Shown: positions 8,512 through 17,254 of the stretch, one piece after another | Layout of the letters: every line of letters starts with the position of its first letter | Position numbering within the stretch: position 1 is the first letter of the stretch | Origin: Cytophagaceae bacterium | GTDB lineage: Bacteria > Bacteroidota > Bacteroidia > Cytophagales > Spirosomataceae | Assembly (NCBI GenBank): GCA_027491315.1 | Contig: JAIXWL010000001.1 | Span: 248,001-312,000, forward strand | Reading direction: 5' to 3' | Length of the DNA stretch: 64,000 nt | Position numbers and translations under genes: made by a program | Notes under the pieces: model-generated | Told to the model about the DNA's origin: nothing | Database searches by the model: none | What the model saw: only the letters and a program-made list of their open reading frames with translations

Positions 8512-9536
8512 TTATCTTTAGTCAAATTTTTTGAATGCAGCTTTTGGGTTCTTAATAATAAAGAAAGGCCTTCTTCAACATTATAATTGGGAAAATAGTT
8601 TAAATAATCAATGGCTTTAGTGATATTAGCTAAACTATCTCTGATATCGCCTTTTCTCTCTGGCCTGTACTCAGGTGAAATTCCATCAACATCAGAAAGA
8701 TGGGATATAATTTTCCAAAGTTCATTTAACGAAGTTCTCTGGCCACATGCTATATTAAAAACAACAGACTCAGATATTGTATTGCTATTCAATAATGATT
8801 TGATATTTGCCTGAACAACGTTTTCAACAAAAGTGAAATCTCTTGAAGTCTCTCCATCACCAAAGATAACTGGACTTTTACCTTCAACTGCTGCTTTAAT
8901 AAATAATGGTATCACAGCAGCATATGGATTATCTGGACTTTGATTAGGTCCAAATACATTAAAGTATCTTAATCCTATTGTATGGAATCCATATACCTTA
9001 CTAAAAACATCTGCATAAATTTCGTTAACCAATTTTGTGACTGCATACGGAGAAAGTGGCTTTCCAATAACATTTTCTGTTTTTGGTAATATAAGGCTAT
9101 CTCCATAAGTCGAGCTGCTGGCTGCATATACCATTCTTTTTATTAAAGGCTCATCTTTTGCAGCAGTTAAGACATTTAGAAATCCTGAAATGTTCACTTC
9201 GTTTGTTAGAAGTGGGTCATTAATTGATCTTGGAACAGATCCTAATGCAGCCTGATGACTTATATAATGAATACCTTCAACAGCCTGTTTACAAGTTTTA
9301 ATGTCTCTTATATCACCTTCGATGAACTCAAAATTTGGTCGGCCAACAAATGGCTTGATGTTTTCAAAATAACCGTTCGAAAGATTATCGAGTACCCTTA
9401 CATGTCCGGCATTATATTCTAATAAATATTCCACCAGATTAGACCCGATAAAGCCAGCACCTCCAGTAATTAGAAATCTAAAATTACTAAGATCAACTTT
9501 ATGATAAGGTATTGAGTACAGGCCTTGATTTATCAT
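8508..9536 (-). CDS. UDP-N-acetylglucosamine 4-epimerase-like SDR protein (TviC/WbpP type)
   Basis: A 342-residue extended short-chain dehydrogenase/reductase. The NAD-binding motif TGGAGFIGS is at residues 24-32, the catalytic serine region AASSSTYG near 139-145, and Tyr164 and Lys168 lie in SPYAVTK. The extra N-terminal segment of about 20 residues before the Rossmann fold is typical of WbpP/TviC enzymes, which interconvert the gluco and galacto forms of UDP-N-acetylhexosamine or its uronate. It overlaps the nucleotide-sugar dehydrogenase gene by 4 bp, the same pairing as tviB-tviC and wbpO-wbpP. The preferred substrate order is not deducible. Confidence 0.85.
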   Translation of the reverse strand: MINQGLYSIPYHKVDLSNFRFLITGGAGFIGSNLVEYLLEYNAGHVRVLDNLSNGYFENIKPFVGRPNFEFIEGDIRDIKTCKQAVEGIHYISHQAALGSVPRSINDPLLTNEVNISGFLNVLTAAKDEPLIKRMVYAASSSTYGDSLILPKTENVIGKPLSPYAVTKLVNEIYADVFSKVYGFHTIGLRYFNVFGPNQSPDNPYAAVIPLFIKAAVEGKSPVIFGDGETSRDFTFVENVVQANIKSLLNSNTISESVVFNIACGQRTSLNELWKIISHLSDVDGISPEYRPERKGDIRDSLANITKAIDYLNYFPNYNVEEGLSLLLRTQKLHSKNLTKDK

Positions 9537-10831
9537 AATCTACCAGAAGTAATATTTTTAGGTAAAACTCCTTTAACATCATAGATAATCCCGTTAGACT
9601 TCAAATAAGATTTAAAATCAAAATTCAGATATTTATCATGAGAAACTGCAAGGATTAGCCCGTCATAGTAATCATTTTGAGCCGGATTCTGTACCATTTC
9701 AATATTATATTCCCTTTTTACTTCTTCCGGATCAGCCCAGGGATCAAAAACGTCTACCTGAATATCATAATCCCTTAATTCATTATAGATATCTATTACT
9801 CTGGTATTTCTGATATCAGGACAGTTTTCCTTAAAGGTGATACCCATTAGTAAAATCTTTGAACGAAGAATTTTAATCTCGTTCTTAAGCATCAACTTAA
9901 CAACTTCATTTGCAATATAGGAACCCATTCCATCGTTCAGCCTTCTTCCTGCCAGAATGATTTCTGGATGATAACCAACTTCCTGGGCTTTTTGAGCCAG
10001 ATAGTAAGGATCAACACCTATACAATGTCCGCCAACCAAACCAGGCTTAAATTTCAAAAAATTCCATTTTGTGCCGGCGGCTTCAAGAACCTCACTCGTA
10101 TCTATATTTAACAGGTTAAATATCTTGGAAAGCTCATTTACAAACGCAATATTTATGTCACGTTGAGAATTTTCTATAACCTTAGCTGCCTCTGCTACTT
10201 TAATTGAACTAGCCTTAAATGTTCCTGCTGTAATAATACTCTTATAAATTTGATCAACAAAATCAGCTATTTCAGGGGTTGAACCTGAAGTAATTTTAAG
10301 GATTTTAGTTACCGTGTGCTCTTTATCGCCTGGGTTAATTCTTTCAGGACTATAACCCACAAAAAAATCTGAATTAAATTCCAATCCACTAGTTTTTTCC
10401 AACACGGGCACACATTCATCTTCAGTAACACCTGGATAAACTGTTGATTCAAAAACAACAACGTCCCCTTTTTTTAAAACCTTGCCTATAGTTTCACTTG
10501 CTTTTAACAGAGGGGATAAAATAGGTCTATTATTTTTATCAGTAGGAGTTGGTACAGTAACTATATAAAAGTTGCAAACTTCTAACTCATCTAATCTATC
10601 TGTAATAAAAAGGTTCCCTGTTCTAGATAAGTTTGATTTCAGATCATTGCAAACGACTTCCATTAATTGTCCATTACTAATTTCCAATGTTTTATCTACA
10701 AATGATTTTAATTCTGAAACCCTTTGGGTATTTATATCAAATCCAATTGTTGGATATTTTTTGGAAAATTCAACCGCTAAAGGAAGGCCAACATAACCTA
10801 ATCCAATTACACCAATTTTAACTTTATTCAT
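9533..10831 (-). CDS. UDP-N-acetyl-hexosamine 6-dehydrogenase (TviB/WbpO type)
   Basis: A 432-residue member of the UDP-glucose/GDP-mannose dehydrogenase family with N-terminal NAD-binding, central and C-terminal UDP-binding domains. The Rossmann motif GLGYVG is at residues 10-15, and the catalytic cysteine is C270 in [12 protein letters not shown]. The enzyme oxidises C6 of a UDP-HexNAc twice to the uronic acid. The sequence resembles the VipA/TviB/WbpO branch more than Ugd. It heads the run of overlapping genes reaching the left edge. The 95-bp gap upstream, before gmd, is A+T rich and could hold a promoter, though I see no convincing box. Confidence 0.87.
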   Translation of the reverse strand: MNKVKIGVIGLGYVGLPLAVEFSKKYPTIGFDINTQRVSELKSFVDKTLEISNGQLMEVVCNDLKSNLSRTGNLFITDRLDELEVCNFYIVTVPTPTDKNNRPILSPLLKASETIGKVLKKGDVVVFESTVYPGVTEDECVPVLEKTSGLEFNSDFFVGYSPERINPGDKEHTVTKILKITSGSTPEIADFVDQIYKSIITAGTFKASSIKVAEAAKVIENSQRDINIAFVNELSKIFNLLNIDTSEVLEAAGTKWNFLKFKPGLVGGHCIGVDPYYLAQKAQEVGYHPEIILAGRRLNDGMGSYIANEVVKLMLKNEIKILRSKILLMGITFKENCPDIRNTRVIDIYNELRDYDIQVDVFDPWADPEEVKREYNIEMVQNPAQNDYYDGLILAVSHDKYLNFDFKSYLKSNGIIYDVKGVLPKNITSGRL

Positions 10832-10926
10832 GCTTTTTAAATTAACCTATTTTTACAGCTTTAAAGATGACAAATTGAGTAATTATTTTATACAAGACAA
10901 CTACTCCAAGACTCAAATTATTCGAT

Positions 10927-11997
10927 TTAACTCATATTTTTTTTAAATAATAAAATATCACTAGCAACCATATCTTTAACTAGGGCCGGTAAATCATATT
11001 TAGGTTTCCAGCCTAATTTATTCATGGCTTTACTCGGATCACCAATCAATAAATCAACTTCTGTAGGTCTGAAATATTTGGGGTCAACTTTTACGATAAC
11101 TTTTCCAACTTCTAGTGGATATTCCCCATGATTACTCAAAATATAACCTTCCTCTGCTTCATTTTCTCCACGAAAACCTATTTCAATTCCCAATTCAGCA
11201 AAGCTCATCTTCACAAAATCTCTAATGGTTGTCGTAACTCCCGTTGCTAAAACAAAATCCTCCGGCTTGTCTTGTTGTAAAATCAAATACATACCTTCAA
11301 TATAATCTTTGGCATGCCCCCAATCTCTTTTGGCATCTAGATTACCTAAATACAAACAATCCTCCATTCCCAACACAATTTTAGCTGCGGCTCTGGTAAT
11401 TTTTCTAGTCACAAAAGTTTCTCCTCTTTGCGGAGATTCATGATTAAATAAAATGCCATTACATGCAAACATGTTATAAGCTTCACGGTAATTCACCGTA
11501 ATCCAATAGGCATATAATTTCGCCACGGCATAGGGAGATCTAGGATAAAATGGAGTGGTTTCTGATTGTGGAACGGCCTGAACTAAACCATACAATTCTG
11601 AGGTAGAAGCTTGATAGATTTTAGTTTTTTGGGTTAGTGCCAATAATCTTACTGCCTCTAAAATGCGTAATGTACCTATTCCATCTGCATTCGCAGTATA
11701 CTCTGGTTCTTCAAAACTCACAGCTACATGGCTCATTGCCGCCAAATTATAAATTTCATCTGGTTGCACTTCTTGAATAATTCTTATCAAGTTAGTACTA
11801 TCTGTTAGGTCACCATAATGTAAATGAAGATTACGATTAGAAACATGAGGATCTTGATACAAATGGTCAATCCTTTGAGTATTGATTGAGGAAGCTCTTC
11901 TTTTTATACCATGAACTTCATATCCTTTGTGAAGTAAAAACTCTGCCAAATAGGCCCCATCTTGACCGGTAATACCCGTAATTATTGCTTTTTTCAC
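10927..11997 (-). CDS. gmd: GDP-mannose 4,6-dehydratase
   Basis: A 356-residue SDR enzyme with near-canonical Gmd motifs: the NADP-binding loop [10 protein letters not shown] at 8-17, the catalytic Thr/Glu in ASTSELYG (130-137), and Tyr156 and Lys160 in SPYAVAK. It converts GDP-D-mannose to GDP-4-keto-6-deoxy-D-mannose, the precursor of GDP-fucose, rhamnose, colitose or perosamine. The start codon is GTG at 11997, fixed by the conserved N-terminus. No GDP-fucose synthase (Fcl/WcaG) or perosamine aminotransferase is adjacent; the next gene upstream is a small nucleotidylyltransferase 28 bp away. Confidence 0.93.
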   Translation of the reverse strand: MKKAIITGITGQDGAYLAEFLLHKGYEVHGIKRRASSINTQRIDHLYQDPHVSNRNLHLHYGDLTDSTNLIRIIQEVQPDEIYNLAAMSHVAVSFEEPEYTANADGIGTLRILEAVRLLALTQKTKIYQASTSELYGLVQAVPQSETTPFYPRSPYAVAKLYAYWITVNYREAYNMFACNGILFNHESPQRGETFVTRKITRAAAKIVLGMEDCLYLGNLDAKRDWGHAKDYIEGMYLILQQDKPEDFVLATGVTTTIRDFVKMSFAELGIEIGFRGENEAEEGYILSNHGEYPLEVGKVIVKVDPKYFRPTEVDLLIGDPSKAMNKLGWKPKYDLPALVKDMVASDILLFKKNMS

Positions 11998-12025
11998 TTA
12001 AAAGAAGTGTTTTCTGTTGGTAAAA

Positions 12026-12445
12026 TTATTTTAATAACCAAGATGACGATTGAATCTTATCTCCAAGCCCATCTAACAAACCGATACCCAATTTCTCGCA
12101 AATTGGTCTTTCTGGAATAGTATCATTATTTTGATCCCCTCCATTAGCAAAGGTCAATTGAAAATCATTAGCAAATTGTTGATGAATCCACTTTAAAGTA
12201 GCTGAAACGGTTCGATCTTGATCAATAGATAAAAAACATTGATCAACCATTTTTAAATTCTTTACAATATACAATCGCTCTTTTTCATCTTGAAACTCCT
12301 TACTTCCTTTTAAAGCTCTTTGAAAATCATTATTAACAATGACAAAAAGTAAGTCGCCCATTTCTTTGGCATGTTCAAAATACTCGATATGTCCCTTATG
12401 AATTGGGTTAAAATATCCACTTACAATAATAACTTTATTCTTCAT
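12026..12445 (-). CDS. Small cytidylyltransferase-like protein (RfaE C-domain/TagD superfamily)
   Basis: A 139-residue single-domain nucleotidylyltransferase. The signature SGYFNPIHKGHIEYFEHA contains the HxGH nucleotide-binding motif (H16-H19), followed by conserved VNNDFQ and, near the C-terminus, DRTVSATLKWI. Relatives attach CMP or AMP to small phosphorylated substrates such as glycerol-3-phosphate or heptose-1-phosphate. It lies 28 bp upstream of gmd and 9 bp downstream of the regulator gene, so a role in making an activated precursor for the surface glycan is likely. The substrate cannot be assigned from sequence. Confidence 0.8.
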   Translation of the reverse strand: MKNKVIIVSGYFNPIHKGHIEYFEHAKEMGDLLFVIVNNDFQRALKGSKEFQDEKERLYIVKNLKMVDQCFLSIDQDRTVSATLKWIHQQFANDFQLTFANGGDQNNDTIPERPICEKLGIGLLDGLGDKIQSSSWLLK

Positions 12446-12454
12446 CCCACTTTA

Positions 12455-13036
12455 CTAATTCAACAAATGAAAATAAGACCCCTTAAAGTTTTCCAAGAAA
12501 GCATGTTGCTCTTGGCTGGCATACACCGCTACGCGTATTTTTTTCTGGGGAATAAGCCCCTCGGCTTTCTGAATTAATTGATATAGATAATCTTTGTCCA
12601 CATCACCAATCAATACTAAATCTACAAAAGGAGAATCTTTCCCCTCGGCTAAATCCCCGGTGAGATAAACCTTTTCTACATTTCCTAGTTTATCTATTAC
12701 CTGCTCAATGATTTGATCTAGACCTACGAATTGCATGATAATTCCACGCAAGGAGCTGAACATAGGATGCGAGGTATTAACTGTGTAATGCTTCACTTTG
12801 GTATTATCCGGGTCCACCTGAACTTTGATGAGATGCATCTCATTCAGTTTGTTCAATTCCAAACGGACCGTGTTACTACTCACACCTAACTCCCTTTCTA
12901 AACCACGTAAGTATACTTTACTTGCTGGATTAAGTAAAAGTTTGGTCAATAGTTTGACACGTATTTTACCAGTAAAAATGGAATCTATTTGCAAAGAAAA
13001 GGGATGTCTTGCTACGGCTTCGCCCACCTGACTCAC
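12455..13036 (-). CDS. Winged-helix regulator fused to a degenerate nucleotidyltransferase-like domain
   Basis: About 193 residues. Residues 20-90 form a winged helix-turn-helix, with recognition-helix pattern LERELGVSSNTVRLELNKL. Residues 110-190 resemble the MNT nucleotidyltransferase fold, but the usual GSxARG...SDxDL motif reads GDLAEGKDSPFVDLVL, so the first serine and second catalytic aspartate are missing and catalysis is unlikely. Such proteins in Bacteroidota often head exopolysaccharide loci. It is divergent from the initiating sugar transferase and upstream of the nucleotidylyltransferase and gmd, so control of this locus is inferred. The start is uncertain: GTG at 13036, GTG at 13027 or a later TTG. 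No ATG lies before the HTH. Confidence 0.75.
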   Translation of the reverse strand: MSQVGEAVARHPFSLQIDSIFTGKIRVKLLTKLLLNPASKVYLRGLERELGVSSNTVRLELNKLNEMHLIKVQVDPDNTKVKHYTVNTSHPMFSSLRGIIMQFVGLDQIIEQVIDKLGNVEKVYLTGDLAEGKDSPFVDLVLIGDVDKDYLYQLIQKAEGLIPQKKIRVAVYASQEQHAFLENFKGSYFHLLN

Positions 13037-13048
13037 ATATTGTGTGAG
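13032..13048. promoter_or_regulatory. Inverted repeat at the regulator start codon, possible operator
   Basis: CTCACA (13032-13037) and TGTGAG (13043-13048) form a 6-bp inverted repeat with a 5-nt spacer, lying over the proposed GTG start of the winged-helix regulator and about 140 bp from the divergent sugar transferase. Size and position suit an autoregulatory operator. Binding is only inferred. Confidence 0.3.
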
Positions 13049-13161
13049 CAGACTGATACAAAATTGAGTAACAAAAATAAACTTTTTCCTTTAAACAGGG
13101 AAATAATATTTATTTTATGGTACGTTATTTCCCCTTAATCACTTCAAGGCTCCAAATTGCC

Positions 13162-13169
13162 TATATTTG
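13162..13169 (+). promoter_or_regulatory. Possible Bacteroidota -7 box upstream of the sugar transferase
   Basis: TATATTTG fits the TAnnTTTG -7 consensus of the Bacteroidota primary sigma factor and lies 16 bp before the ATG at 13185. This would give a very short leader. No clear TTG -33 element is present at normal spacing. Confidence 0.35.
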
Positions 13170-13184
13170 TAGCAAATTGGAACC

Positions 13185-13745
13185 ATGAAGCGATTATTTG
13201 ATTTACTTGTAGCCCTCATTTTGAGCCTGATTTTTGCTATTCCCGCTTTAATCATCGGTATTTTGGTCAAATTTACCTCCTCTGGCCCCATCATTTATTG
13301 GTCTACCCGCATGGGTAAAAACAATAGCACTTTTCGTATGCCTAAGTTCAGGACTATGTTGACCAATACTCCTGTTGTTGCCACACATTTACTGACTAAC
13401 CCAGATCAATTTCTTACGCCCATTGGTTCTTTTCTAAGAAAATCAAGTCTGGATGAAATCCCACAGCTTTGGTGCATCCTTACAGGAGACATGTCCTTTG
13501 TAGGCCCTCGACCCTCACTACCTAGTCAAACTGATTTAAATACTGCTCGAACTCAAGCTAATGTACATACCCTAGTACCAGGACTTACTGGCTGGGCACA
13601 AGTGAATGGTCGAGATGAAATTCCTAATGAACAAAAAGTGGCTTTCGATGCCGAATACTTTCAAAAACAATCTTTTTTCTTTGATTTGAAAATCATGTGC
13701 TTAACTGCTTGGAAGGTAGTTAAGCGAGATGGAGTGGCGCATTGA
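13185..13745 (+). CDS. Initiating sugar-phosphate transferase (bacterial sugar transferase, PF02397)
   Basis: A 186-residue membrane protein with one N-terminal hydrophobic helix (about 7-30) and the cytoplasmic catalytic domain typical of PglC-like short enzymes. The conserved blocks FRMPKFRTM, SLDEIPQLW, GDMSFVGPRPSL and PGLTGWAQVNGR are all present. These enzymes transfer a sugar-1-phosphate from a UDP-sugar to undecaprenyl phosphate, beginning repeat-unit synthesis. It is transcribed away from the rest of the polysaccharide locus and is followed by a 900-bp repeat-rich gap. The sugar may be one of the UDP-HexNAc derivatives made by the leftward operon. Confidence 0.9.
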   Translation: MKRLFDLLVALILSLIFAIPALIIGILVKFTSSGPIIYWSTRMGKNNSTFRMPKFRTMLTNTPVVATHLLTNPDQFLTPIGSFLRKSSLDEIPQLWCILTGDMSFVGPRPSLPSQTDLNTARTQANVHTLVPGLTGWAQVNGRDEIPNEQKVAFDAEYFQKQSFFFDLKIMCLTAWKVVKRDGVAH

Positions 13746-13838
13746 GAATGTAGAATTATAGTGTTTAGGGATTAGGGGTAAGTGATTACGATTTAGTGAT
13801 TAGGGGAAAAATGTTGAAAATACCATCGGTCTGCTAGT

Positions 13839-13876
13839 GAAAGGGAATGAGCAAAGCGTTAGACGAAGTTTTCGAC
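13839..13876 (+). repeat. Copy 1 of a roughly 40-bp dispersed repeat
   Basis: This copy contains GAAAGGGAATGA, then AGCG, then TAGACG and GTTTTCGAC. It matches the segment at 14184-14220 in order and spacing with scattered mismatches. The flanking arm that makes copy 2 a cruciform is degenerate here. Confidence 0.5.
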
Positions 13877-13965
13877 AAATTGACAATGATGCTCCTTCAA
13901 ATTCTACATTTTTCATTCTACATTCTTAAATCATAAACTTTGTTGGAGCTAAACATTCTTTGGCA

Positions 13966-13991
13966 TTTCTTTTTTTGGAGAAAAAAAGAAA
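13966..13991 (+). repeat. Perfect hairpin with GGAG loop, copy 1
   Basis: TTTCTTTTTTT (13966-13976) and AAAAAAAGAAA (13981-13991) are perfect 11-bp arms around a GGAG tetraloop. Related hairpins occur at 14336 (inverse orientation, CTCC) and 14454. Confidence 0.6.
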
Positions 13992-14161
13992 CAAAAAAAC
14001 ATATTAAAATACGGTTAATCCAACACGAATTCCGCATTCGCGGAACCGATGCTCACTCCGCATACGGCTGTTAGAATGTAGAATTAAAAGGATTAGTTAT
14101 TAGGGTTTAGGTTTTGAAAATAAAAAACAATGGGGTGATGTAAACAAATTCTATCTGAACG

Positions 14162-14218
14162 AAAACCCCGTCGTTCAGCCTAGCGAAAGGGAATGAACGA
14201 AGCGGTAGACGGGGTTTT
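14162..14218. repeat. Long cruciform containing copy 2 of the dispersed repeat
   Basis: AAAACCCCGTC (14162-14172) and GACGGGGTTTT (14208-14218) are perfect 11-bp arms. A nested pair, CGTTCA (14172-14177) with TGAACG (14194-14199), lies inside. The interior carries the GAAAGGGAATGA block shared with copy 1. Confidence 0.6.
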
Positions 14219-14335
14219 GACCTTAGCCTAGGCCATGCAGCGTAGGCGTCAAAAGTATAGGCGCAAGCGGAGTGAATCCTGGTTCTGCAAAGCAGAATTC
14301 GCCTTGGCAGAACGACAAAAAACCAAGTTTTTTTG

Positions 14336-14360
14336 TTTCTTTTTTCTCCAAAAAAAGAAA
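14336..14360 (-). repeat. A/T-stem hairpin, copy 2, opposite orientation
   Basis: TTTCTTTTTT and AAAAAAAGAAA arms flank CTCC, the complement of the GGAG loop of copy 1, so this copy is inverted relative to it. Pairing extends about 10 bp. Confidence 0.5.
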
Positions 14361-14453
14361 TACCTTGGTAATCAATATATTGTTAAGGCGCTACTTGAAT
14401 AGTAAGAAATGCTTTATTAATGCATAATATGGTATTTGACATTTCTTTGGTCT

Positions 14454-14476
14454 TTCTTTTTTTGGAGAAAAAAGAA
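14454..14476 (+). repeat. A/T-stem hairpin, copy 3, GGAG loop
   Basis: TTCTTTTTT and AAAAAAGAA arms flank GGAG, in the same orientation as copy 1. It lies about 170 bp upstream of recJ. Confidence 0.5.
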
Positions 14477-14648
14477 TCAATAAAATCTTGTTCCTGATAA
14501 TCTTCATATCCAACAAATCATGTAAGGCTTTTTACCGATATTTAGCTGTTAAAATTTATTTATTCCCGGTTCCTTTTGCTGACCCAAAATGAAGCCCAAA
14601 ATACTTCTAGAATTTTGCGTAATTTGTACCTTGACTCCCGAATAAGCT

Positions 14649-16379
14649 ATGTTGCCTAAAAAGAAATGGACGCTTTTGCCTCCGCCAGATAAAGAAGCAT
14701 TTCAACAACTCTCCCTTGAATTAAGTACCGTTAAAAATCCTTATTTCTTATCCTTACTTTTATCTAGAGGAATAAGAAACTTTGAGCAAGCCAAAGCTTT
14801 TATGCTACCTGAAATAGCATCAATCCATGATCCATTTTTGATGAAGGACATGGACAAAGCCGTTGAAAGGTTAGGCTTAGCCTTGGAAACAGGTGAAAAA
14901 ATCCTAATATATGGCGATTACGATGTTGATGGTACCACTTCAGTAGCTCTGGTTTATGGTTATTTAAGTGAAATTCTGGGAGCCGATTGCGATTATTACA
15001 TTCCCGACCGTTATACAGAAGGTTACGGAGTTTCTCAAGCTGGTATTCAATATGCCAAGGACAATGATTATAGCCTCATAATTTCCCTTGATTGCGGAAT
15101 CAAAGCCCATGATAGGGTAGAATGGTGCTCCAAACAAGGTATTGATTTTATTGTTTGCGATCACCATTTACCGGATGATGTACTTCCTAATGCTTTAGCT
15201 GTTTTAGATCCAAAACGAAAAGATTGCGCCTATCCTTTCAAAGAGTTAACAGGATGTGGCGTGGGTTTCAAACTAATTCAGGCATTCATTGAAGCCAATT
15301 TTTTAGAACCAGAACCGCTATGGGAGCGCATCGACTTATTAGCTTGCAGTATTGCTGCTGATATGGTTCCTATCACGGGAGAAAACCGAATATTTACCTA
15401 TTTTGGTTTAGAAAAACTAAGTAACAACCCCTCTCCTGGATTAGCCTATTTACTTCAAAATGCGGGGAGAACGGCTCCCATCCAAGTAACCGATATTGTT
15501 TTTTCTATTTCTCCGGTCATCAATGCTGCAGGCAGAATGGACCATGCCCATGGTGCTGTTAAATTATTACTATCCTCCGACATGTTGGAAGCAAGCCAAT
15601 TAGCCGAGGCTGTTTTGAAACAAAATCAAAGTCGGAAAGAGGTTGAAAAAGAAATTGTGCAACAAGCCTTGGAAATCTTTCAACAAGATTCCTTTCTTCC
15701 CAATGCCTTTTCAACAGTACTTTTTCATCCATCCTGGCACAAAGGCGTAGTAGGGATTGTAGCAAGTAAAATGCAAGAACACTATTATCGTCCAACCATC
15801 ATTCTCACCGAATCAAATGGTCACTTAGTAGGTTCGGCTCGCTCGGTCAAAGGTTTTGACATTCATGCGGCACTTGAGTCATGTGCTGATTTATTAGTTC
15901 AATTTGGTGGACATACCCATGCAGCTGGTTTACATTTAGAACCAGAAAACTTAGCTGCGTTTATTCAGCGATTTGATGAATTGGTAAAAATTGGATTAAC
16001 AGAAAATCCGCCACAAGCCGAATTATTAATTGATTTAGCATTGCCTCTATCCGCCCTAAATCTAGCTTTTCATGATAAATTGTTGATTCGTCTTTCCCCC
16101 TTCGGACCAGGAAATATGATTCCCCTTTTTCAAAGTGATCAAGTTTACCAAACTGCCCCACCCACCATTTTAAAAGAAGCTCACCTGAAATTATTTATTC
16201 AGGATCGCCCAGAAAATCCGGCTATAGAAGTTATTGCCTTTAACCTGAGAGCCGACTTCTACGAGGGCTTAATGGATGCCTATTTGAATCAAAAGCCTAT
16301 TTCATTGGTCTATCATTTGGAAGTAAATGAGTTTAGAGGAAACAGAAAGCTACAATTGAGGGCATTGGATATGGCTTAA
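14649..16379 (+). CDS. recJ: Single-stranded-DNA-specific 5'-3' exonuclease RecJ
   Basis: A 576-residue cytoplasmic DHH-family nuclease. Metal-binding motifs are in order: GDYDVDGTTS (residues 89-98), LDCG (D148), CDHH (D171-H173), and in the DHHA1 domain GGHTHAAG near residue 420, followed by a C-terminal OB-like domain. RecJ degrades single-stranded DNA 5' to 3' in recombination and mismatch/base-excision repair. Length is normal for Bacteroidota RecJ. It stands alone on the plus strand, with repeat-rich gaps on both sides. A weak TAATTTG box lies about 28 bp before the ATG. Confidence 0.94.
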   Translation: MLPKKKWTLLPPPDKEAFQQLSLELSTVKNPYFLSLLLSRGIRNFEQAKAFMLPEIASIHDPFLMKDMDKAVERLGLALETGEKILIYGDYDVDGTTSVALVYGYLSEILGADCDYYIPDRYTEGYGVSQAGIQYAKDNDYSLIISLDCGIKAHDRVEWCSKQGIDFIVCDHHLPDDVLPNALAVLDPKRKDCAYPFKELTGCGVGFKLIQAFIEANFLEPEPLWERIDLLACSIAADMVPITGENRIFTYFGLEKLSNNPSPGLAYLLQNAGRTAPIQVTDIVFSISPVINAAGRMDHAHGAVKLLLSSDMLEASQLAEAVLKQNQSRKEVEKEIVQQALEIFQQDSFLPNAFSTVLFHPSWHKGVVGIVASKMQEHYYRPTIILTESNGHLVGSARSVKGFDIHAALESCADLLVQFGGHTHAAGLHLEPENLAAFIQRFDELVKIGLTENPPQAELLIDLALPLSALNLAFHDKLLIRLSPFGPGNMIPLFQSDQVYQTAPPTILKEAHLKLFIQDRPENPAIEVIAFNLRADFYEGLMDAYLNQKPISLVYHLEVNEFRGNRKLQLRALDMA

Positions 16380-16382
16380 AAT

Positions 16383-16409
16383 CGGTGGCTTCGTGTACAT
16401 CAGCCACCG
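16383..16409. repeat. Hairpin directly after recJ
   Basis: CGGTGGCT (16383-16390) and AGCCACCG (16402-16409) form an 8-bp stem with an 11-nt loop starting 4 bp after the recJ stop. A related hairpin block follows the next gene at 17255. It may act as a 3' end structure. Confidence 0.5.
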
Positions 16410-16457
16410 AATATTTACAAGATTGGTAATAATTCACAGGCTTGTTATAAACCTAAA

Positions 16458-16720
16458 GCAGTCGACTTCGAGAGCCTCAGTCGACATTGGAGCATTAAAA
16501 CTGGCTTATCCACAAGAAGTTGGCTGAGGTGCTCGAAGCCAACTTTATCCAATGTTCGACATTACAAATGTCGAACAGCAGAAATATTTACAATCATAGT
16601 AATAATTCACAAGCTTGCTATAAACCTACAGCAGTCGACTTCGAGAGCCTCAGTCGACTGTGAGCCATTACATTTTGGCTGAGGTGCTCGAAGTTGGCTG
16701 AGGCTCTCGAAGCCAACTTG
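16458..16720. repeat. Two REP-like repeat units upstream of the small membrane protein gene
   Basis: Units begin at 16458 and 16631 with GCAGTCGACTTCGAGAGCCT. Each has a hairpin of AGTCGACT arms around an 11-nt loop and a second hairpin with GTTGGCT/AGCCAAC arms. The first unit also has GTTCGACATT/AATGTCGAAC, a perfect 10-bp inverted repeat. The same modules build the tandem array at 17326. Confidence 0.7.
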
Positions 16721-16821
16721 CACAATCTAGTAATTTCAAGAGACCTAGCCACCCGGGAGCTGATGTATATCATTTTTAATTCTATCACCTTCTCTTAGTT
16801 TTGAAGCAAAGGATTTAGGTT

Positions 16822-17244
16822 ATGGAAAGAAAAACAATCATTTGGTTCAGTAGAATCTCCTTATTTATCATCTACTTCTGGTTCGGCGCATTAAAAGTGA
16901 TAGGAATTTCACCAGCAGAAAAATTAGTAGAACACCTGTATGAAGCAACATTGCATCAAGCCTTGGAGCTTGAAACATTTTCTTTCTATTTTGGATTCAT
17001 AGAATGTGCCTTAGGCCTGATTTGGTTATTTCCTGCCATAACTTCTTGGGCTTTTTACGCTTTGGTTTTGCACCTTATCACCACTTTCCTCCCAACCATA
17101 TTTCTTCCAAATGATACGTGGCAATTCATTTTCACCCCTACTTTGATTGGCCAATACATTATTAAAAACTTAGCACTTTTATCTACCGCTTGGTTTATAC
17201 GTGAGGCACATTCCTTGGAAATAAAAATACAGCAAGAAGCATAG
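16822..17244 (+). CDS. Small DoxX-like integral membrane protein
   Basis: A 140-residue protein with four predicted membrane helices (about residues 8-25, 50-70, 75-97 and 105-125). The N-terminal pattern RISLFIIYFWFGALKVIGISPAE and a central GxxE-type segment resemble the DoxX/YkgB group, whose members are small four-helix proteins of uncertain function, some tied to terminal oxidases or redox stress. No catalytic motif can be read. It is isolated on the plus strand and bracketed by homologous repeat blocks (16383-16720 and 17255-17690), so its neighbours do not indicate a function. Confidence 0.6.
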   Translation: MERKTIIWFSRISLFIIYFWFGALKVIGISPAEKLVEHLYEATLHQALELETFSFYFGFIECALGLIWLFPAITSWAFYALVLHLITTFLPTIFLPNDTWQFIFTPTLIGQYIIKNLALLSTAWFIREAHSLEIKIQQEA

Positions 17245-17254
17245 ATATTACGCT

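Larger units (their letters stand above)
13746..14648. other. 903-bp intergenic zone made of decayed repeats and hairpins
   Basis: No credible gene is present. The stretch contains three A/T-stem hairpins with a GGAG or CTCC loop, two copies of a roughly 40-bp repeat containing GAAAGGGAATGA, a long cruciform, and small hairpins such as TTCCGC-ATTC-GCGGAA (14030-14045) and TTCTGC-AAA-GCAGAA (14283-14297). The short motif AGAATGTAGAATT recurs at about 13744 and 14072 and appears inverted near 13905. It reads as an accumulation of small mobile-type or REP-like repeats between the glycan locus and recJ. Confidence 0.6.

Noticed and set aside
12455-13036. Toxin-antitoxin (MNT/HEPN) module
   Set aside because: The protein has a winged helix and a degenerate nucleotidyltransferase, with no HEPN partner; the neighbours are sugar-nucleotide genes.
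13746-14648. Remnant transposase gene in the repeat-rich gap
   Set aside because: No frame of useful length or transposase motif could be found in either strand.
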